Source of the DNA: Baylisascaris procyonis
Taxonomy: Eukaryota > Nematoda > Chromadorea > Rhabditida > Ascarididae
NCBI GenBank assembly: GCA_037389465.1
Contig: JAZARR010000017.1
Coordinates: forward strand, 1-64,000
DNA length: 64,000 nucleotides
Direction: 5' to 3'
Shown: positions 48,703-62,500 of the stretch, piece after piece
How positions within the stretch are numbered: the first letter of the stretch is position 1
Layout of the letters: every line of letters starts with the position of its first letter
Translations under genes and position numbers: made by a program
The notes under the pieces: generated by a model
Told to the model about the DNA's origin: nothing
Seen by the model: the letters and a program-made list of their open reading frames with translations, nothing else
Database searches by the model: none

Positions 48703-51700
48703 CTAAATTCTACAATTTGTTGCAGTAGCAACTTTTATTGTAATATAATTTTCAACGGAATTTTTTTGTGAGCGAAAAAGTTTGAAAGAATTTGCACGAA
48801 ATTCTTTATGTTTCCATAAGAATAAAAATGGATTTAATGATGCAAAAATTCCACTTCCAAACGATAGAAATGAAGTTAAACAACCAAAAATTACTTGTCG
48901 TGTATGAACGATAACACCACTAAGATAGAGTATCGTTGGAAAATACCAAAAAATTGTATAGGAGAGTAGAATTGCTGCCATCGTTAAGATAACACTATTT
49001 TCATTTCGTATTTCTGAATTTATTGCCTTTCGCCAATAGATTGTTGTTGTCAATAATGTTATTCCTTAAAATTGATATTTATTATACTTATAATTATTAT
49101 TTATAATAATAGACCACCTATTGCTAAATAAATTTTAATTTATAAAATCATAAATAATTTAAAAAAATAAGAGTTGTTCCAATTTGACGTTAGAGAATTG
49201 AAAGTGGAATTTCACCACGTTTCCGGTTACGCATACATCATATTCATGAAATTTTTAAGACTCCATCCAGCTTGAATAGTTCACTAGTTGAAGACTAGAT
49301 GGACAGGCAGATAAATAAACGCAAAGACAAACACATACGCATACCGATAAGCACATCTTATTTGCATACGCAAACATGAACGAATCATTACAAATATAAA
49401 TTTGCATATATATATTTTAATTCAAGTGCAACTCAAGGATTATGATTTAGCGTAATTTCCCCAATGCCAAAGAATAATCAGTAATGCTAAATCGCCCTAT
49501 AGCATATTAATAGCAACGAATCTTAGGGAAATGAATTTTTTATGTATCAATTTTTTAAATTTAGTATTATTCACTTTTTAGTGAATTTAAAAAAGTGCAT
49601 GAATTTGATAAGTTGATAATTTTCGTATATATTTGGCATTACTACAAATATTTCACACTAAAAAAAAAAATTTTTTTTTTTAAATTTAAAAATTTAATCA
49701 CCAAATGTGGGTGTTGATATTGATGCCGCAAAAATTGCAAAATATATTCGATATGCGTCTGTCCAACTTGAGCCTGTAATGACTGAGATGAATTTATTTT
49801 AAAGATCGGTGAAAATGAAACATTTATGAATATTTGCCAATAAAATAATAAAATATTTCCCACATTACGATGTGAATTGTTTTTGAAATGGTACCTATGC
49901 TTAGAAGAAATTAAGTGTTACATTATGATTCAAAGATTTCGCTCTTCGGGTATATATATCCCCATTCCTTTGGTAGAGATTTCTTGAGAAAATTCCGATC
50001 TTTTGCTTTCATGCTAATGGCAAAGATTTTTGATAATGTCCGAAAGTATGGATAAAGTACGATAATGAAGAGCATTGATGGATTAACGATTTCCCATTGG
50101 GAAGGCTCCAACAGACAGACAGACACATACGTGCGCACAGACATGATGTCAACACAATCCGCTTTACAGAGGCGATTCAGTAGGTGTTGGCCGAAAATGT
50201 GCATTGTATAGATCATTCATAACTTCAGTAAATAAATGAACGAATTTGTCAAATATTGAGGAGAATGTTGCGAGATGTTTGAGCTCAATGTTCAAAAGCA
50301 TTTTCTATATTTACCGGTTGGCCTGCTAATTCTATGCAACTAAGATGTCCAACTAAACCGCTTGATTTCTACTCAAACAATGTAACGAATTTTCAGAGGT
50401 GTTCACGTTTATCGGTCGGTCTTCATCGATAGCACAACACATACAACGTTTTATTTCAAGCTTTTGTTGAGATTTTCAAAAAAAAAAAAATTCATACACA
50501 CTAACCAGATGAGCAAACAGTGACCGTTCCATCTGGTGGAAAGTGGATGAATTGACCGGCTGATGCACATATTGAATATACGATACAAATTAAAAAACGC
50601 CAAGTTGAGAGTGAACGATTACCATTCTAAATGGATAATATAAAATTACAAAAATCATTCAAAATTTCTAGTACTTACAATATACATTTATTCGCGATAC
50701 TAAAATAACAAATTATTTTTACAAATTTCACGCAACCCTTAATAGTAATTATTTTCGCATTATAGAATGTGAGAAAAATAGAAAAATATATGCAAGAAAA
50801 ATAAAGTGAAATCATAGAGACGAGAACACAAGAAACAAGTGTATCGTCGAGAGGTGTTGAGAAGTGATTAATGCCAATTGCAACCAAAAAGTACGCTCAT
50901 CATCGTCTAACACTTTTGTTGATCATAAAACAGTTACTATGGTTTCGCTCCCAAATTGAATATTGTGATATATTTTGATCGATAACTATATTCAATACTC
51001 AAGTAGAGCAAAACGTTGAAAAGTATATAAATAGTGGAGCTTTTGTGCTTAATTAATGTTTGCTATTTCCGTTATCCAACTACTGTCGCATCGTGGAGTG
51101 CTCGAAAATTCACCGGCAAAAATCTTCAGAAGGGTGTTGGATACACTCCGGACTGCCCCTCTCTGAGAGTCCTTTATCGCTATCTAGTCTTAGCTCAGTG
51201 TTGAGAAGGACCAATCCTTCAAGAGTCGATTATTCGAAGATCACATCACTTTTAATATTATATTTTCATTTCTAAATAAAGTAAATTTCTTCATAAAAAT
51301 ACAAAAAATATTCGTATCAAATATTGTAAATGTTTCAAATAAAGGTGTAACTCACCAGTCGACGATATGTAAGTGGGAAAACAAGAACAGTGAAACGATC
51401 GAGTGCAATAAAAAGTGTCGTCGTTTGAATTGAATGCATTGCCAAAACATCGATGCAACCATAGAGAAGGCATTGCCATTTAGGGAATAGAATCGTATTT
51501 GTCGCTAATGCGATAAATGTTTGCAGCGATCGAACAAATAAACCAATACCTTTATAATAATAGTTTTATTTATATAATATAAGAATATGACTATTACCTC
51601 TAAGATAGTTGACTGTCATCTCTAAGATAGTTGCGTAGATTAATGTGTGATTATCTTTAGAAGAGTTGTCGATTTTGATACACTATAAAATCGAGCAAAA

Positions 51701-52419
51701 ATTCATCTCATCAAAATTAATGCAGTGCTATGAGTGTTAAATTTTGGGAAACAACTCTTTTCATGCCTGAAAGTACCCGATTCCACCGGAAATCAGCGGC
51801 TGCGGAATTACCAGCCAACTAGCTGAACTGAAATGAATATTGGTGAGTGAAATAACTGCCCAGTAGGTTTCATATCGTTCTAGATCACAAATAACGTCAT
51901 ATTATCAGATAGAGTCGATGATATTTATTCATTAAGGAATAATTTTAAGCTCAATACAAAAAAAAAGAGAATTTCAGAGGGAGGACACCTTAGAAATGAC
52001 CAATGATTGTTATAAGTGTTATATGTTATAATGTTATAAGTTATACGAAAAATGTTATAAAAATGTTATAAGATTATGTTTAGCATTATCTTTATGGGCA
52101 AATAACATCTCCAAGTCGTTCAATTATCGATCGATAAAATTTTTAAATTATCAATTCAATTTATTTCTTATCAGCGAATTTCAATCATCGTTTCTGAATT
52201 TTGAAAGAAAATGATAACGTATAAGAAAATATACGAAAATGTGAAACCTAAAAGAAGATCCGAAAATCCAAGTTGTGCGATCAGTAATGATGACGAATTG
52301 CTGCGAAGTGCACGAAATTTTAGAATAACAAAAACAGCGATACCATTCCCAATTAAAGCGATAATTGCGGCTGTAATTCGTGAGCTGGCAATAGTCAACG
52401 AAATCGCATCCAAACTCAT
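48703..52419 (-). CDS. Seven-transmembrane serpentine receptor, srsx-like GPCR (5 exons)
   Basis: Putative chemosensory or peptide-type G-protein-coupled receptor of the nematode serpentine group. Exons in order on the minus strand: 52419-52248, 51549-51356, 50626-50506, 49773-49702 and 49064-48703. Phases are consistent (921 nt, 306 aa). All seven helices can be placed. TM1 contains IGNGIAVFVIL. TM2 contains SSSLLIAQLGFSDLLLG. TM3 ends in ALDRFTVLVFPLTYRRL, a DRF version of the DRY motif followed by the usual P-x-x-Y. TM4 contains WRFLICIVYSICASAGQF, TM5 IYFAIFAASISTPTF, TM6 LLSYTIFWYFPTILYL and TM7 LNPFLFLW, a variant of NPxxY. A TM3-start cysteine and an extracellular-loop cysteine (TVCSS) could form the conserved disulfide. 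The exon 1 donor (ag|gtttca) and exon 2 acceptor (ataaag) are weaker than the rest but give perfect TM2 continuity. The exact subfamily needs a profile search. Confidence 0.9.
50100..50165. repeat. Copy of a dispersed motif rich in (C)AGACAG and ACACATAC
   Basis: The sequence acagacagacagacacatac and a following gatgtcaacacaatccgc resemble sequences near 56080-56200 (gacgtcaacacagtgtctgc) and near 61310-61345 (aggcagacagacacatacat), and more weakly near 49295-49350. This may be a worn dispersed repeat family; the boundaries are not clear. Confidence 0.4.
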
Positions 52420-52779
52420 TTGCCTATCTCAAATAAATATTACAAATTCAATAATCCAGAAAAGAAAAAGAAAATCCATTTCTTACAAATGAAAAACACT
52501 TGATAAGCTCATCTATTGAATACTTTTATTAGCTCATATGTAAAAATTCATTACCTAAAATAGTATACGATGAATAAACAAAGAGCTTAATTTTATTGGC
52601 TAACGGAGAAGTGCACAAATTTTATGAAAATCAATGAAGTATACTATCTCATGACGTCACCTTCTTCTTGATTTACTCTTTTGTGCACTCAATCGAATCC
52701 AGTTTTCTCAATTCTCTTGTAATTACGCCTAAGTTTGAGTCACTAAGAATACACTCAAATATTCTTAGCTTTTTAGCTG
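52420..52779. other. Region upstream of the receptor gene
   Basis: No coding exon recognised. It should hold the receptor promoter. It contains a sequence resembling a nematode spliced leader (taattacgcctaagtttgag), discussed among rejected items. Confidence 0.45.
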
Positions 52780-53165
52780 TAAGGTAGATCAGTCAGCTAT
52801 AGATTAAGCGGGGGAAGTGCGCCAAGCAAAGTAAGTCAAAGAAGTTCAAGAGCATATAGGCAAATTAAACGACTCCTCAGCATGTAACGTGAGACTAGCG
52901 CAAGCAAAATCACGAGCGTATAAAAGGGATTGATGTGCTCATGTATTTATTTCAGTTTTTAGACTCGTCTAAAGGCCGAATGAGCCTATGGGTAGCCGTT
53001 GAGGAGCGAGAGGTGATCAGTGGTTGTGAAGATCGTGCCGGTGATTCATACTATCCTTATGTCCCTTCTTGTTTGTCACCTTATTATATAAATACGATAA
53101 ACTGTTGACCCCCTTATACCTGTGTTGTCTTGCAATTAACCTCTACCACCGTTCGACAGAAGTTG
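52780..53165. mobile_element. Possible solo LTR
   Basis: This is a block of mixed composition standing out from AT-rich flanks. It begins near tgtaaggtagatcagtcagc and ends near accgttcgacagaagttgca. It contains a TATA box (cgtataaaaggg, near 52917) and a downstream A-rich stretch (atataaatacgataaac), the arrangement of an LTR promoter and poly(A) site. No internal retroelement proteins flank it. There is no second LTR in the window and I could not establish a target duplication. Confidence 0.33.
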
Positions 53166-56100
53166 CAGATCTTGCAGGAAACCTAGAAAGCTAGACGACC
53201 CAAGGGAAGCTGACTCTTACTTGGCTTTTCTTTATTCATCAGTAGAAGAATGATTTTCTTCCTATGTCATTTACGAATAAAGAAACTCAATCATCGCTTT
53301 AATAGTTATAGCTAGAGAAAAACGTTTATGAAACGATATTTGAATATTAATTCAACAGTTACAATTATCTGATGAATATTTATCAGTTATACAATAATCT
53401 CTTATATGCAATTTAATTTAATCATCTCATTTAGAAATAGATTTTAGATAATACTAAAAATTTATTTAATAGCTAGAAATTCCTAAATAATATTCGAATA
53501 GTTAAACGCAAACGTATTTCGTTGTGGAGTCCAAATTAACTATAAAAATGTTGTATTATTTGATTTATTTGCAACTTGCTTATCTATATATTTCAATTAT
53601 ATTAGGCATAAATGGAGAAGAATGGCGACTTTGAGAGGGGAAAGAGGTAAATGTTTTATTATCGGTTCTATATCAATGATTTTAGATGTTCATAATTTTA
53701 ATCCACATTTATATGGGAATATTCTCATGAAATCATAAGCTGAACATTCATTTAACTCTCACGAAATGGAGATGATGACGATTAGACGTAAATGAAACGT
53801 TGACAGAACGGAAGCATCTGAGGATCAAAAAAAATCTCGCTCACGGAGCGCTAAGCTTCGGCGATTTGGTTGAGAAAACTGCGTTATCGATCTTATTCTC
53901 GATCAATTTTCCTACTGCTAAGAAACCAAGACAGATGCAACAACGGCACACAGGCCGAGTATCGAACCTATGCCAATGATATGGTTGATGGGTACCATAC
54001 AGTCGAATCACCGTTAGCTAAATATTTTTGTAATGTTAGCTAAATTTTTGTAATATCTAAGATTTTATCAGCGCATCGAAAAAGGTCAACACGCACAACC
54101 AGAGGCATATTTATTCACGAACGATTGTTCATCAACAACCTTTAATCTTATCTTTGACAAATAATCTCACCAAGGATTGTGCCAAGGAAACATATACGGC
54201 TACTTCTTTATTGTCATTATTGTTTATTGTATATTTCATATAGCCAAGTTGTCAACTACTGTAAAATCCACTGCTTATGACACATATTCGTAATGCTTCA
54301 GTTGATCTATTTTGATTCATACCAATAGTAATGAAACATCCTTATTTCAATGTATTATAGCATCCTTTTCAACAAAATTTCATCTATTGATATGCATAAC
54401 GAGATGATACATTTTCCGTTGCGTATTTTATTTCTTTGAACCACTAAACATTCACGAAGACAACTCTGACGATTTTTGAAGCGCTGAAAAATTTTTTTTT
54501 TTTGTATCGGCAATTACATCCACTAACATGTGGAGGAAAGAGGGAAGGGAAATGAGGATATCCGAGTTTTCATCGCTCACTGAGCGTAGAATATGTCTTC
54601 GCCGTAGTATTGCAACATGCTCGTAGATCGGCGTTGATGACAGATGACACACAAATGCACATCGTTGTCACCAGTAAAAACAATATGGAATAATACTCTT
54701 CAAGATTTGCACCTATGCAAGGAAATGTAGAGGTTATGAAGAGCGGTAGCACACAAGCAGAACAAGGAAAATGCTTTATGGAATTTGTAAGGCATAGATT
54801 CCGGAAGGATTCCGGAAGTGCAAATTTTCAGTTTTCATATTATGGAATTCATGAACAGTTTTGACTCGATCCGGAAATAAATCTGGCGACAAATATGGCT
54901 GATTAGAAACGTTTTTGTAGAGTTGATTAAACGATTGGCAAAGTACGATAGTGAATAGGTTTGTTCTTCAGAAAATCGGAGAGAAACGATGAGGGTTGAG
55001 AAAATTTCCATAAGAAGCGATAATTTCATCAAGGAATTAAGAAATTAGAATGAGAGAGTTATAAATGCCTCAAGAAATATGTGACAATTATTAACGGCAT
55101 TCAAAAAAGCTCTTAATGCTAAAATCGGCCGCCGAATGTTCATAGATATTTATAAAATAGTAATATTTTTTTTAGACTGATGCATCTACACTAAATATTA
55201 TAATTTCACTTTTCGATACTATTGAGTGCTCTTATATTGGAAAACTTAACAACGACAAAAAGAAGGAGCAAATATTGCATATGTTGACAAAAGTTGAGTC
55301 AACTTTTAAACTTTAAAAAAAAAAGAAATGGAGTAAAAATGAAAAAAAAATGTGAGACCAAATTCTTGCACCAATCAATTCGATTTACGTGAAAGAAAAC
55401 GATGTCTCATCATAAGCTCCTTATTAGTTTACTTAAAAAAAAACGATCTTGCAGCCTCTTATTTATTTGTTCTTCTACTCGCAGAATCGAATCCCTTCTA
55501 GGATGGTTGCCGATTTCCATTTTTTTTTGCAATTTCTGCTCATTGATATAAACGTTTCCTGTGTGCCGATTGTCGCAATCGCATGGAAATGTTCTCATGC
55601 AATCAATGATTGGAATTTGTTTCCACTTTAATGAAATAATAATAATGCCAATAATAATATTTAAATGAAACGATGAAGGGACAAAATGTTCGAAGAGCTA
55701 AAATTGAATATCAATCCAACTTTCGACCACGGATCGTGACCCAATGATGTGGCCAAAATTGAGAGGGATAATTATCCGCCTGATTGGGGATTTGCTTTTC
55801 TATTGCTAAAAATTTTGATAAGGGGAATTTATTTTTTTTTAAACAGCCGAAAGACCGATCGATACAAGTAATATAGGAATTTTTCTGATGAGATTACAAT
55901 GGATATACAAGAAAAAAAACGGATTTAGGAAGTAGCAGCTGAAAGCTATGATGCCATTTATAATATAAGATTAGAAGGAAAAATTGATTTTCTTTTCGAA
56001 TAATTTTTCTTTTAGCCAATCGGTGACAATAAGGAAGATTAAAATGTATGAGACAAAAATATTGGCAATGGTATCAAAGATAATGCGATCACGTGCCCAC

Positions 56101-57017
56101 TCACAGATACGCACCAACACCCACAGACATGCATTTGTACTCACTGATATCGCCAGAATGTCTGGCACACTATAGGCATGACGTCAACACAGTGTCTGCA
56201 GACAAACATCCTTATGCACATATATAGAACTGCAATGTTACCCTAGATGCCTGGCATTTACCTGTAGAAATAACGTTGCCCACAATTTGCAGAAGCGCAT
56301 GAGAAGATTCTATGCTTGAATTTTCAAAGAAAAACCTTATTCAAATGAAATATTAAAGGTTGTGGGTCCATAGTAGGGAAATTTGCTAAAGATTCATGTC
56401 TTTTTCACAACGATCAATGTACTAATTTTCTTTGGAGCTTTAATATAACTCTATATAGTTCTAAACCACAATACGAACATTAAATAACACAAAAATGTGT
56501 TATAATAACACTATACTATGTTAGACTGATCATTTGTTATATTCTTTACTCCTATCTATATAATACGGTGAATATTTTTTATCTTTATTTTAAAAAATCT
56601 TCTAATAAAGCAAATATATGTCATTAATCTATGGTCTATGAAATTCAAGTGCTAAAAAATTTGAATAACGCCGAAAAATGTTTTTATAAAATGCGAGGAA
56701 GTTTAGAGGTGATAAGATGATGATAAGCATAAATCCTTCAATGAGACTATGATAAGCAAAGATTGCAATTGATCAATTATTTTCTAGCATCTTTGAATTT
56801 TTTGAGCATTGAATGCAAAACATTATGCAACCTTAAAGTCCGCTTAGAGTACAAATTTCTCTAAAGCACATGCGTCCCGAGAGTACAGGTGTCCTTGAAG
56901 TACATATGTCCCTAAAGTACGGGTGAAACCAAAGTGCAATGGTCCTCATTCCAAAACGAAGCATTTAACTTCAGTATTACGGTATCAAATGTTGATAACT
57001 AGTTGATTCTTTTGGAA

Positions 57018-57057
<40 letters not shown>

Positions 57058-57856
57058 CGTATATATATTCATATATATATTCATATATAAATATATATAG
57101 GAAGATTTTCTCAGAACTTTCACTTTAGATATGAGTCAAATTTTTAGTGGTTGTTGGTTATTTCTCAAGGATTGAAGCGAAGTAAATTCATATTCCTTGA
57201 TTGAGGTTCGAAAAAAAAACTTGCTAGACCTTTCCCTAATCAACGGTGAATATTATTGGCTCTCTAGTTATACGTCGATAACTAGTTGATTCTTTATAAT
57301 AATAAATAATCTAAAATAATCATCGATGTGCGTTAATTAATTCACTTAAATTCATTCCTTCTAATTGCTAAATATAACATAGATTGGAATGTCAGCATAG
57401 TGGAAAATATTATTTTTCTAGTCGTTGCATTATGTCACTTAAACTTTTCATCTCGAATATTTTTATTCTCAAAGCAATCATATTCGCATTTTTGGTATTA
57501 TTTCAATAAGGGTAACCTTGTCAAGAAGTATTGTTAGGTTTCTCTTTTCTTTCTTTTATCCCATTCCTTATTTCCCTTTTCCATTTTTTCTCCTTTCATC
57601 TCACAAAGGCATTTATCATTTTCAATGTTGATTTCCTTTATCAGAATCTTTATTTTTTTTATTTTTCACTCTAATTTTATGGAAAATTTCCGTCATACGA
57701 AAATTAATTTTGTGTTTTTCTTTTCATATTTGTTGTCAACATATCGATTCATATTCATTTACTATTCTATTATTGAATTTACAGGTGTATTGCTAATCGA
57801 AGATCAGCTCATTTCTATTGAATTTTTTTTAACGAATAAAGGGAATTCTGTAAAAA
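53166..57856. other. Intergenic DNA between receptor and HOOK gene
   Basis: No gene could be assembled. Some minus-strand frames near 54570-54750 and 54835-55032 are hydrophobic and may be receptor-gene debris, but lack the diagnostic motifs. TA-rich tracts lie near 57019-57110. Confidence 0.5.
57019..57110. repeat. TA-rich interrupted microsatellite
   Basis: Blocks of (TA)n separated by single-base interruptions. Confidence 0.9.
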
Positions 57857-58313
57857 ATGGACGAAGAAAAATATCTCGACGATCTTATTGTTTGGGTTGG
57901 TTTTTATTTCATTTCTTCTTTGACACTTCCACTTTGTTCATTTTTGTTTTTCCCATATTTTTTTATGATTAATTAATTGAGTGATATTAAAATATGGTCT
58001 CTCTTTAGGTATCTATGTAAACTAAAGTAAAAGATGTAGTAATATGTTCATAACTAAAAGAATTTCAATACCTGATGTTTTCCTTACAATATATTTTATA
58101 ATTTCTGAATACTCACTGTTAAAAACGCTCCCGGAATGTTTGTCCAGATCAGGTCACAAGGAAGTTTCGTTTGAGGGTATTTTAATGAAACATAGTGGGG
58201 AGTTTTGCGAGGTGGGGGAGGGGAAGGGATTACTAGATGGTTTAGATGACGTTAGCTGCATACAATATTTAGCGCAGTTGCAATACTTTTAAATGTTTAG
58301 TAACTTTTTTATA

Positions 58314-58368
<55 letters not shown>

Positions 58369-59551
58369 TTTTTAGTTATAAAGCTTAACATCACTTCACT
58401 TCAGCACGCCAGACTTTTGTTCTTGGCCTACAGTTTGCATAGATAATTTAATTGATTCACATCGAGTTATATCGCTACTTACCATCCATCTGTGCTATTC
58501 AAGCATAAAAGGTTGAAATTTCTACTTGTTTCTTTTGTGACAGAGGTCCATCTCTGGATTTGCACGTCAAAATTCCGATTCTCTGTTTTAGTTGAGTGCT
58601 TTACCAGTGGAAACACCAGTGAATCGAGAGACTCTCTATGTTGGACGTTGTATTGCTGAAGCTCTTCATCAAATGTTAGTACTCTTCTTATATATACCAT
58701 GTTTTCTTATATGTGAGAGCAATGTTGAATACGCCTTTATATGACTGGTTATTATCACGTATTGAAATGAGCAGGAGTCAAGCTTTACGTGAAAGCAGTT
58801 GCCGTAATTAGGGCTTATAGAGGAATTTTTGGCCTTTATAAATAATGGGATCTTGCCGAATGGGGCGTTGAAAGAGATCCCCTCATTTAGGCTTCGTGAT
58901 ATAGCGATCGCTTTTACGCAAAAGGTTTTTCCACTTTAACTAGACCTCTATTAATGGTGAGAGAGAAGGGAGGAGGGAGTAGAAGAGAGTTTAGATGACT
59001 TTGTAACCTCCGAATAGATGGAAGGCGCATATTTTGGCATCAGTGATCTTATCGGAGGGTAGTTGCCGTTTTACAATAGTTAATACTAAAATCCTGAAAG
59101 TCAACATCTAAAGCATCGTTCTGAATGTATTACTAGAACGCATTATATAAACCGTTTTCATGCTGGAAGGAAATTTTCTCCAGGAGAGCTACAATCATAG
59201 GGGGTTTTTATTCATTGCACGATACTGTTAGTTATTCATATGGTACCAGAACATAATTCATATACACCCAAGGGTTGGTTATTCATGCAGTCCAAAGGGT
59301 TCATTATAAAATTATTTCAGTGATGCAGTGTTCTTTCATGAGGGATGGTTGGAGAAGGTACAAGCATACGATGAGACGGCCAATTGGAGAGTGAAGGCCA
59401 ATAATCTGCGTAAAATATTTCGTCGTGTATCCGAGTTCTACAAGGAAAGATTATCGAAAGATTTGGGACCCGAATGGATTGTCGATGCTTCACGCATTGG
59501 TTTGTTTTGTTTTTCTATGTGAAAACTTTTGTTATTTTTTACTTTTTATTT

Positions 59552-59586
<35 letters not shown>

Positions 59587-62500
59587 CTTATTTATTTATT
59601 TACTTATTTATTTATTTATTTATTTATTTTCCAGAAGAAACTACTACGGAACTCTCTTAAGTAGGCACAAGCTTGGAAAGCTAGGAATAAAAGTGTGAGT
59701 GGGTTGGAAGCTTTTCTTGCAATAAAATTTTCACTAACTTTTATTTTTTAAGCTTCCAAAAAAAGCATCCATCCAAAAAAGCTTCTGGCAAGAGGATGGA
59801 GGTTATTAACGGATATGTTTTTAACTATATTTAACTATATTCGAGTCACAGTGGAGCCGAAGAAGATCGCGAGGGGGGTGGATTCGATAACTGTTATAAG
59901 CTTATATATTTGGTCCTTAAGTCTATCAGTTTACTTAAGAAAAAGAGTAAATGGGAGAGGAATGGGTCCACTCCCCTCCACGTCATTTCCTCATATCTCT
60001 TATCTTCTCTTTTTGTAATGTTTTCCTTTCCCCATCCTAATCTATGCCCTTTCATTTCGTTTGTTGACAGATGTGTTACAACGTTATGATTTAACTTAAT
60101 AATAGTTTTTATTTGTGTTTGATTGTAATTGCGATTAAAAGATGAGCATTCGTTTTAGCAGATGAAAATGGAGAGGAAGTGTTGAGCCGTTTACTTCAAC
60201 TAGTACTTGGTGCAGCACTTCTTTCGAAGAGCAATAAAGGTGACTCATCAATTATTATTTTTTTTCTATTTTTTCTCTCTTTTTTTTTTCTCTCGTTTCA
60301 AACGTTTTTGAAATGTATTATCATATCATCTAGAATAATCTATTCCATCCGTAGACATAATCGATTCGATGAAATCTTTTCCTTAAATCCTTTGAAAAGT
60401 ACCAAGATTTGAAAGGCGAATGATACACAAAAGGTGTATGACTGGTGCTAAACGTTTTAAATGGTCATTTCTGGAGCATTTACTTGTAAACGCTTAAGGC
60501 TGAGAATTAAGCAGATTTTCTAGTGAAACCAAGATCAAATAGAACGTATATAAGGTATAAATCTTTCAAGAATCTTTGAAGCCATGTCATTAAAAGATGG
60601 GGGAGGGGGTTATGTGAAGATTATATGGTATCTGATATGCATTTTACCTTATTTAGAATTACGTTTTGCAGTTTTTGTACCAGCATTATTGAATCAACCA
60701 GAATCGGTGCAGTTATGCGCGATGGAGGTCGTACAAAAACTGAGTAATGTCCCACCGACTCATGGCGTCATACTTGAGCAGAGTGCCGAACAAACATCAG
60801 TGAATGTAAGTTTTAGGTTTATTTCAGGTTTTAAAAGGTGGTAAAGTAGGTTTAATTGGTTGAATTCAATTAGGAAAATGTGCTTTATAATTGAATATCG
60901 TATGCTTTTTTGACGAAAATATCTGAATTAAATTTCAATCCAGTAGGTTAGCTGATTAAGTAGATACCCAAAAAATGGGGAAGTGCCATGTAATTCTTTC
61001 GTCACAGGAAACCAGCTGGCTTACCATAGAAATTTTCAACCAAAAATGTATTTTTGCATCATATTAAATTAACAGATTAGCTATCGCGTTAATTTAACAG
61101 TTTAGAAGATACTCATTTATGGGGAATCGATTGCGAAAAAATTGGTTTTTTCCTGGGACCGTCTAATGATATAAGTTGTACTCGCCGTATATTATCCTCG
61201 TTGCTTTTATAGTTAATAAGCTTTAGGAGAAGGGATTACCTATAGCGGAAGTTATGCATATCACGTTTTCATAACCGCAAGCTTCAAGTTTTTGTGAGTT
61301 GAAACCTGCCAGACAGGCAGACAGACACATACATGTTTGGGAGGAACGTCGTGAGAGTATGTTTGCTGAAGGGCACAAAGGCAACGGTTGATTTTAAATG
61401 CTCACAGACATTAAGGATATTGGTGCATTTATATATCGTATGGTTCTAACTGATAAGAAAAAAACATTCCCCAGTTTAAAATAATCGTCGTTTAGATCTT
61501 TATAGGAATCATAAAGCAAAATTAATCTATATTGTTTAATTGATTTATAATTTATAGACAGAGTCAATGAAATCAACTGAGGAGCTAGCAGCTTTGAATG
61601 CCGATATCAGTAGCCTACATGCAGAACGTGATCGCTTTATAAACGAGGTAAGTCTCTTTTATAATTGATTATCGAACTCATATGTAAATAGATTAGAATT
61701 TTTTTTTGAAGAAATGGGATAGAGAGGGGATGATGTTTGGTTGATGGAGGATGTTGTCTATGAACATGGCGATCGTTTGAGATCGCCAGTCTTTGAAGCT
61801 TATGCAATATAATGGTTGGTGACGTGTTTTATTGCATTTTTGAGTTCCTGTTTAATTAAAATTGCTCGTTGTGTAGGTGTTCCTAGCAAATTTTATTCCC
61901 ATAGGCTCTCTCTCCCTCTGTCTCTGTCTGTCTGTCCCCCTCTCTCTCTCTCTTTTCTGCTAAGAAGGATATTGTGATTATCAACGATTGAAATCATTAC
62001 AGGTGAAAGAGTTACGAGAAGAGATAGAACAATTGTCGACAGAGAATGAAACATTAAAGCAACGCATCGATAGTCTATTAGGCAATAGCACTGAGATGGA
62101 AACACTTAAGAAACAACTTCGTCTAGCACAACTCTCTAGAGATACGGCACAAGAAACATTATTCAAGTGAGTTGAAATTTTATTTTTAAAATTTTAATTT
62201 ATTTAACTCATTCTGAAGCAGTTTTTTCGACGATTGTTGAGTGAAGCTGCGGTCGGCGTTCGAGCACAAAAAAGTGCAGCAGTGTAATTTTGATTTCTGG
62301 ACATTCTCTCATATTTTAGGGAGCCATTATCGATTATCAGTATCAGTATTATCAGTATCAGTATTATCAGTATCTCGATTATCAGTATTCTGATTATCAG
62401 TATTATCAGTATATTATCAGTATTATCAGTATTATCAGTATCGATTATTATCAGTATCTCGATTATTAGCGGCTCCATCCATTCTACGTAATAGCATTGG

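Noticed and set aside
49923..50216. 97-codon minus-strand frame within a receptor intron
   Set aside because: It lies between two well-supported receptor exons, carries the dispersed CAGACAG motif, and is not in phase with them.
52722..52742. Sequence taattacgcctaagtttgag, resembling the nematode spliced leader SL1
   Set aside because: It has a two-base insertion relative to SL1, is not followed by the ggtaa donor of an SL RNA gene, and I see no stem-loop or Sm site. Chance resemblance is more likely.
54452..55032. Hydrophobic minus-strand frames suggestive of a second receptor
   Set aside because: No TM1 GN, DRY-like or NPxxY-like motif could be found in order, and no set of exons keeps phase.
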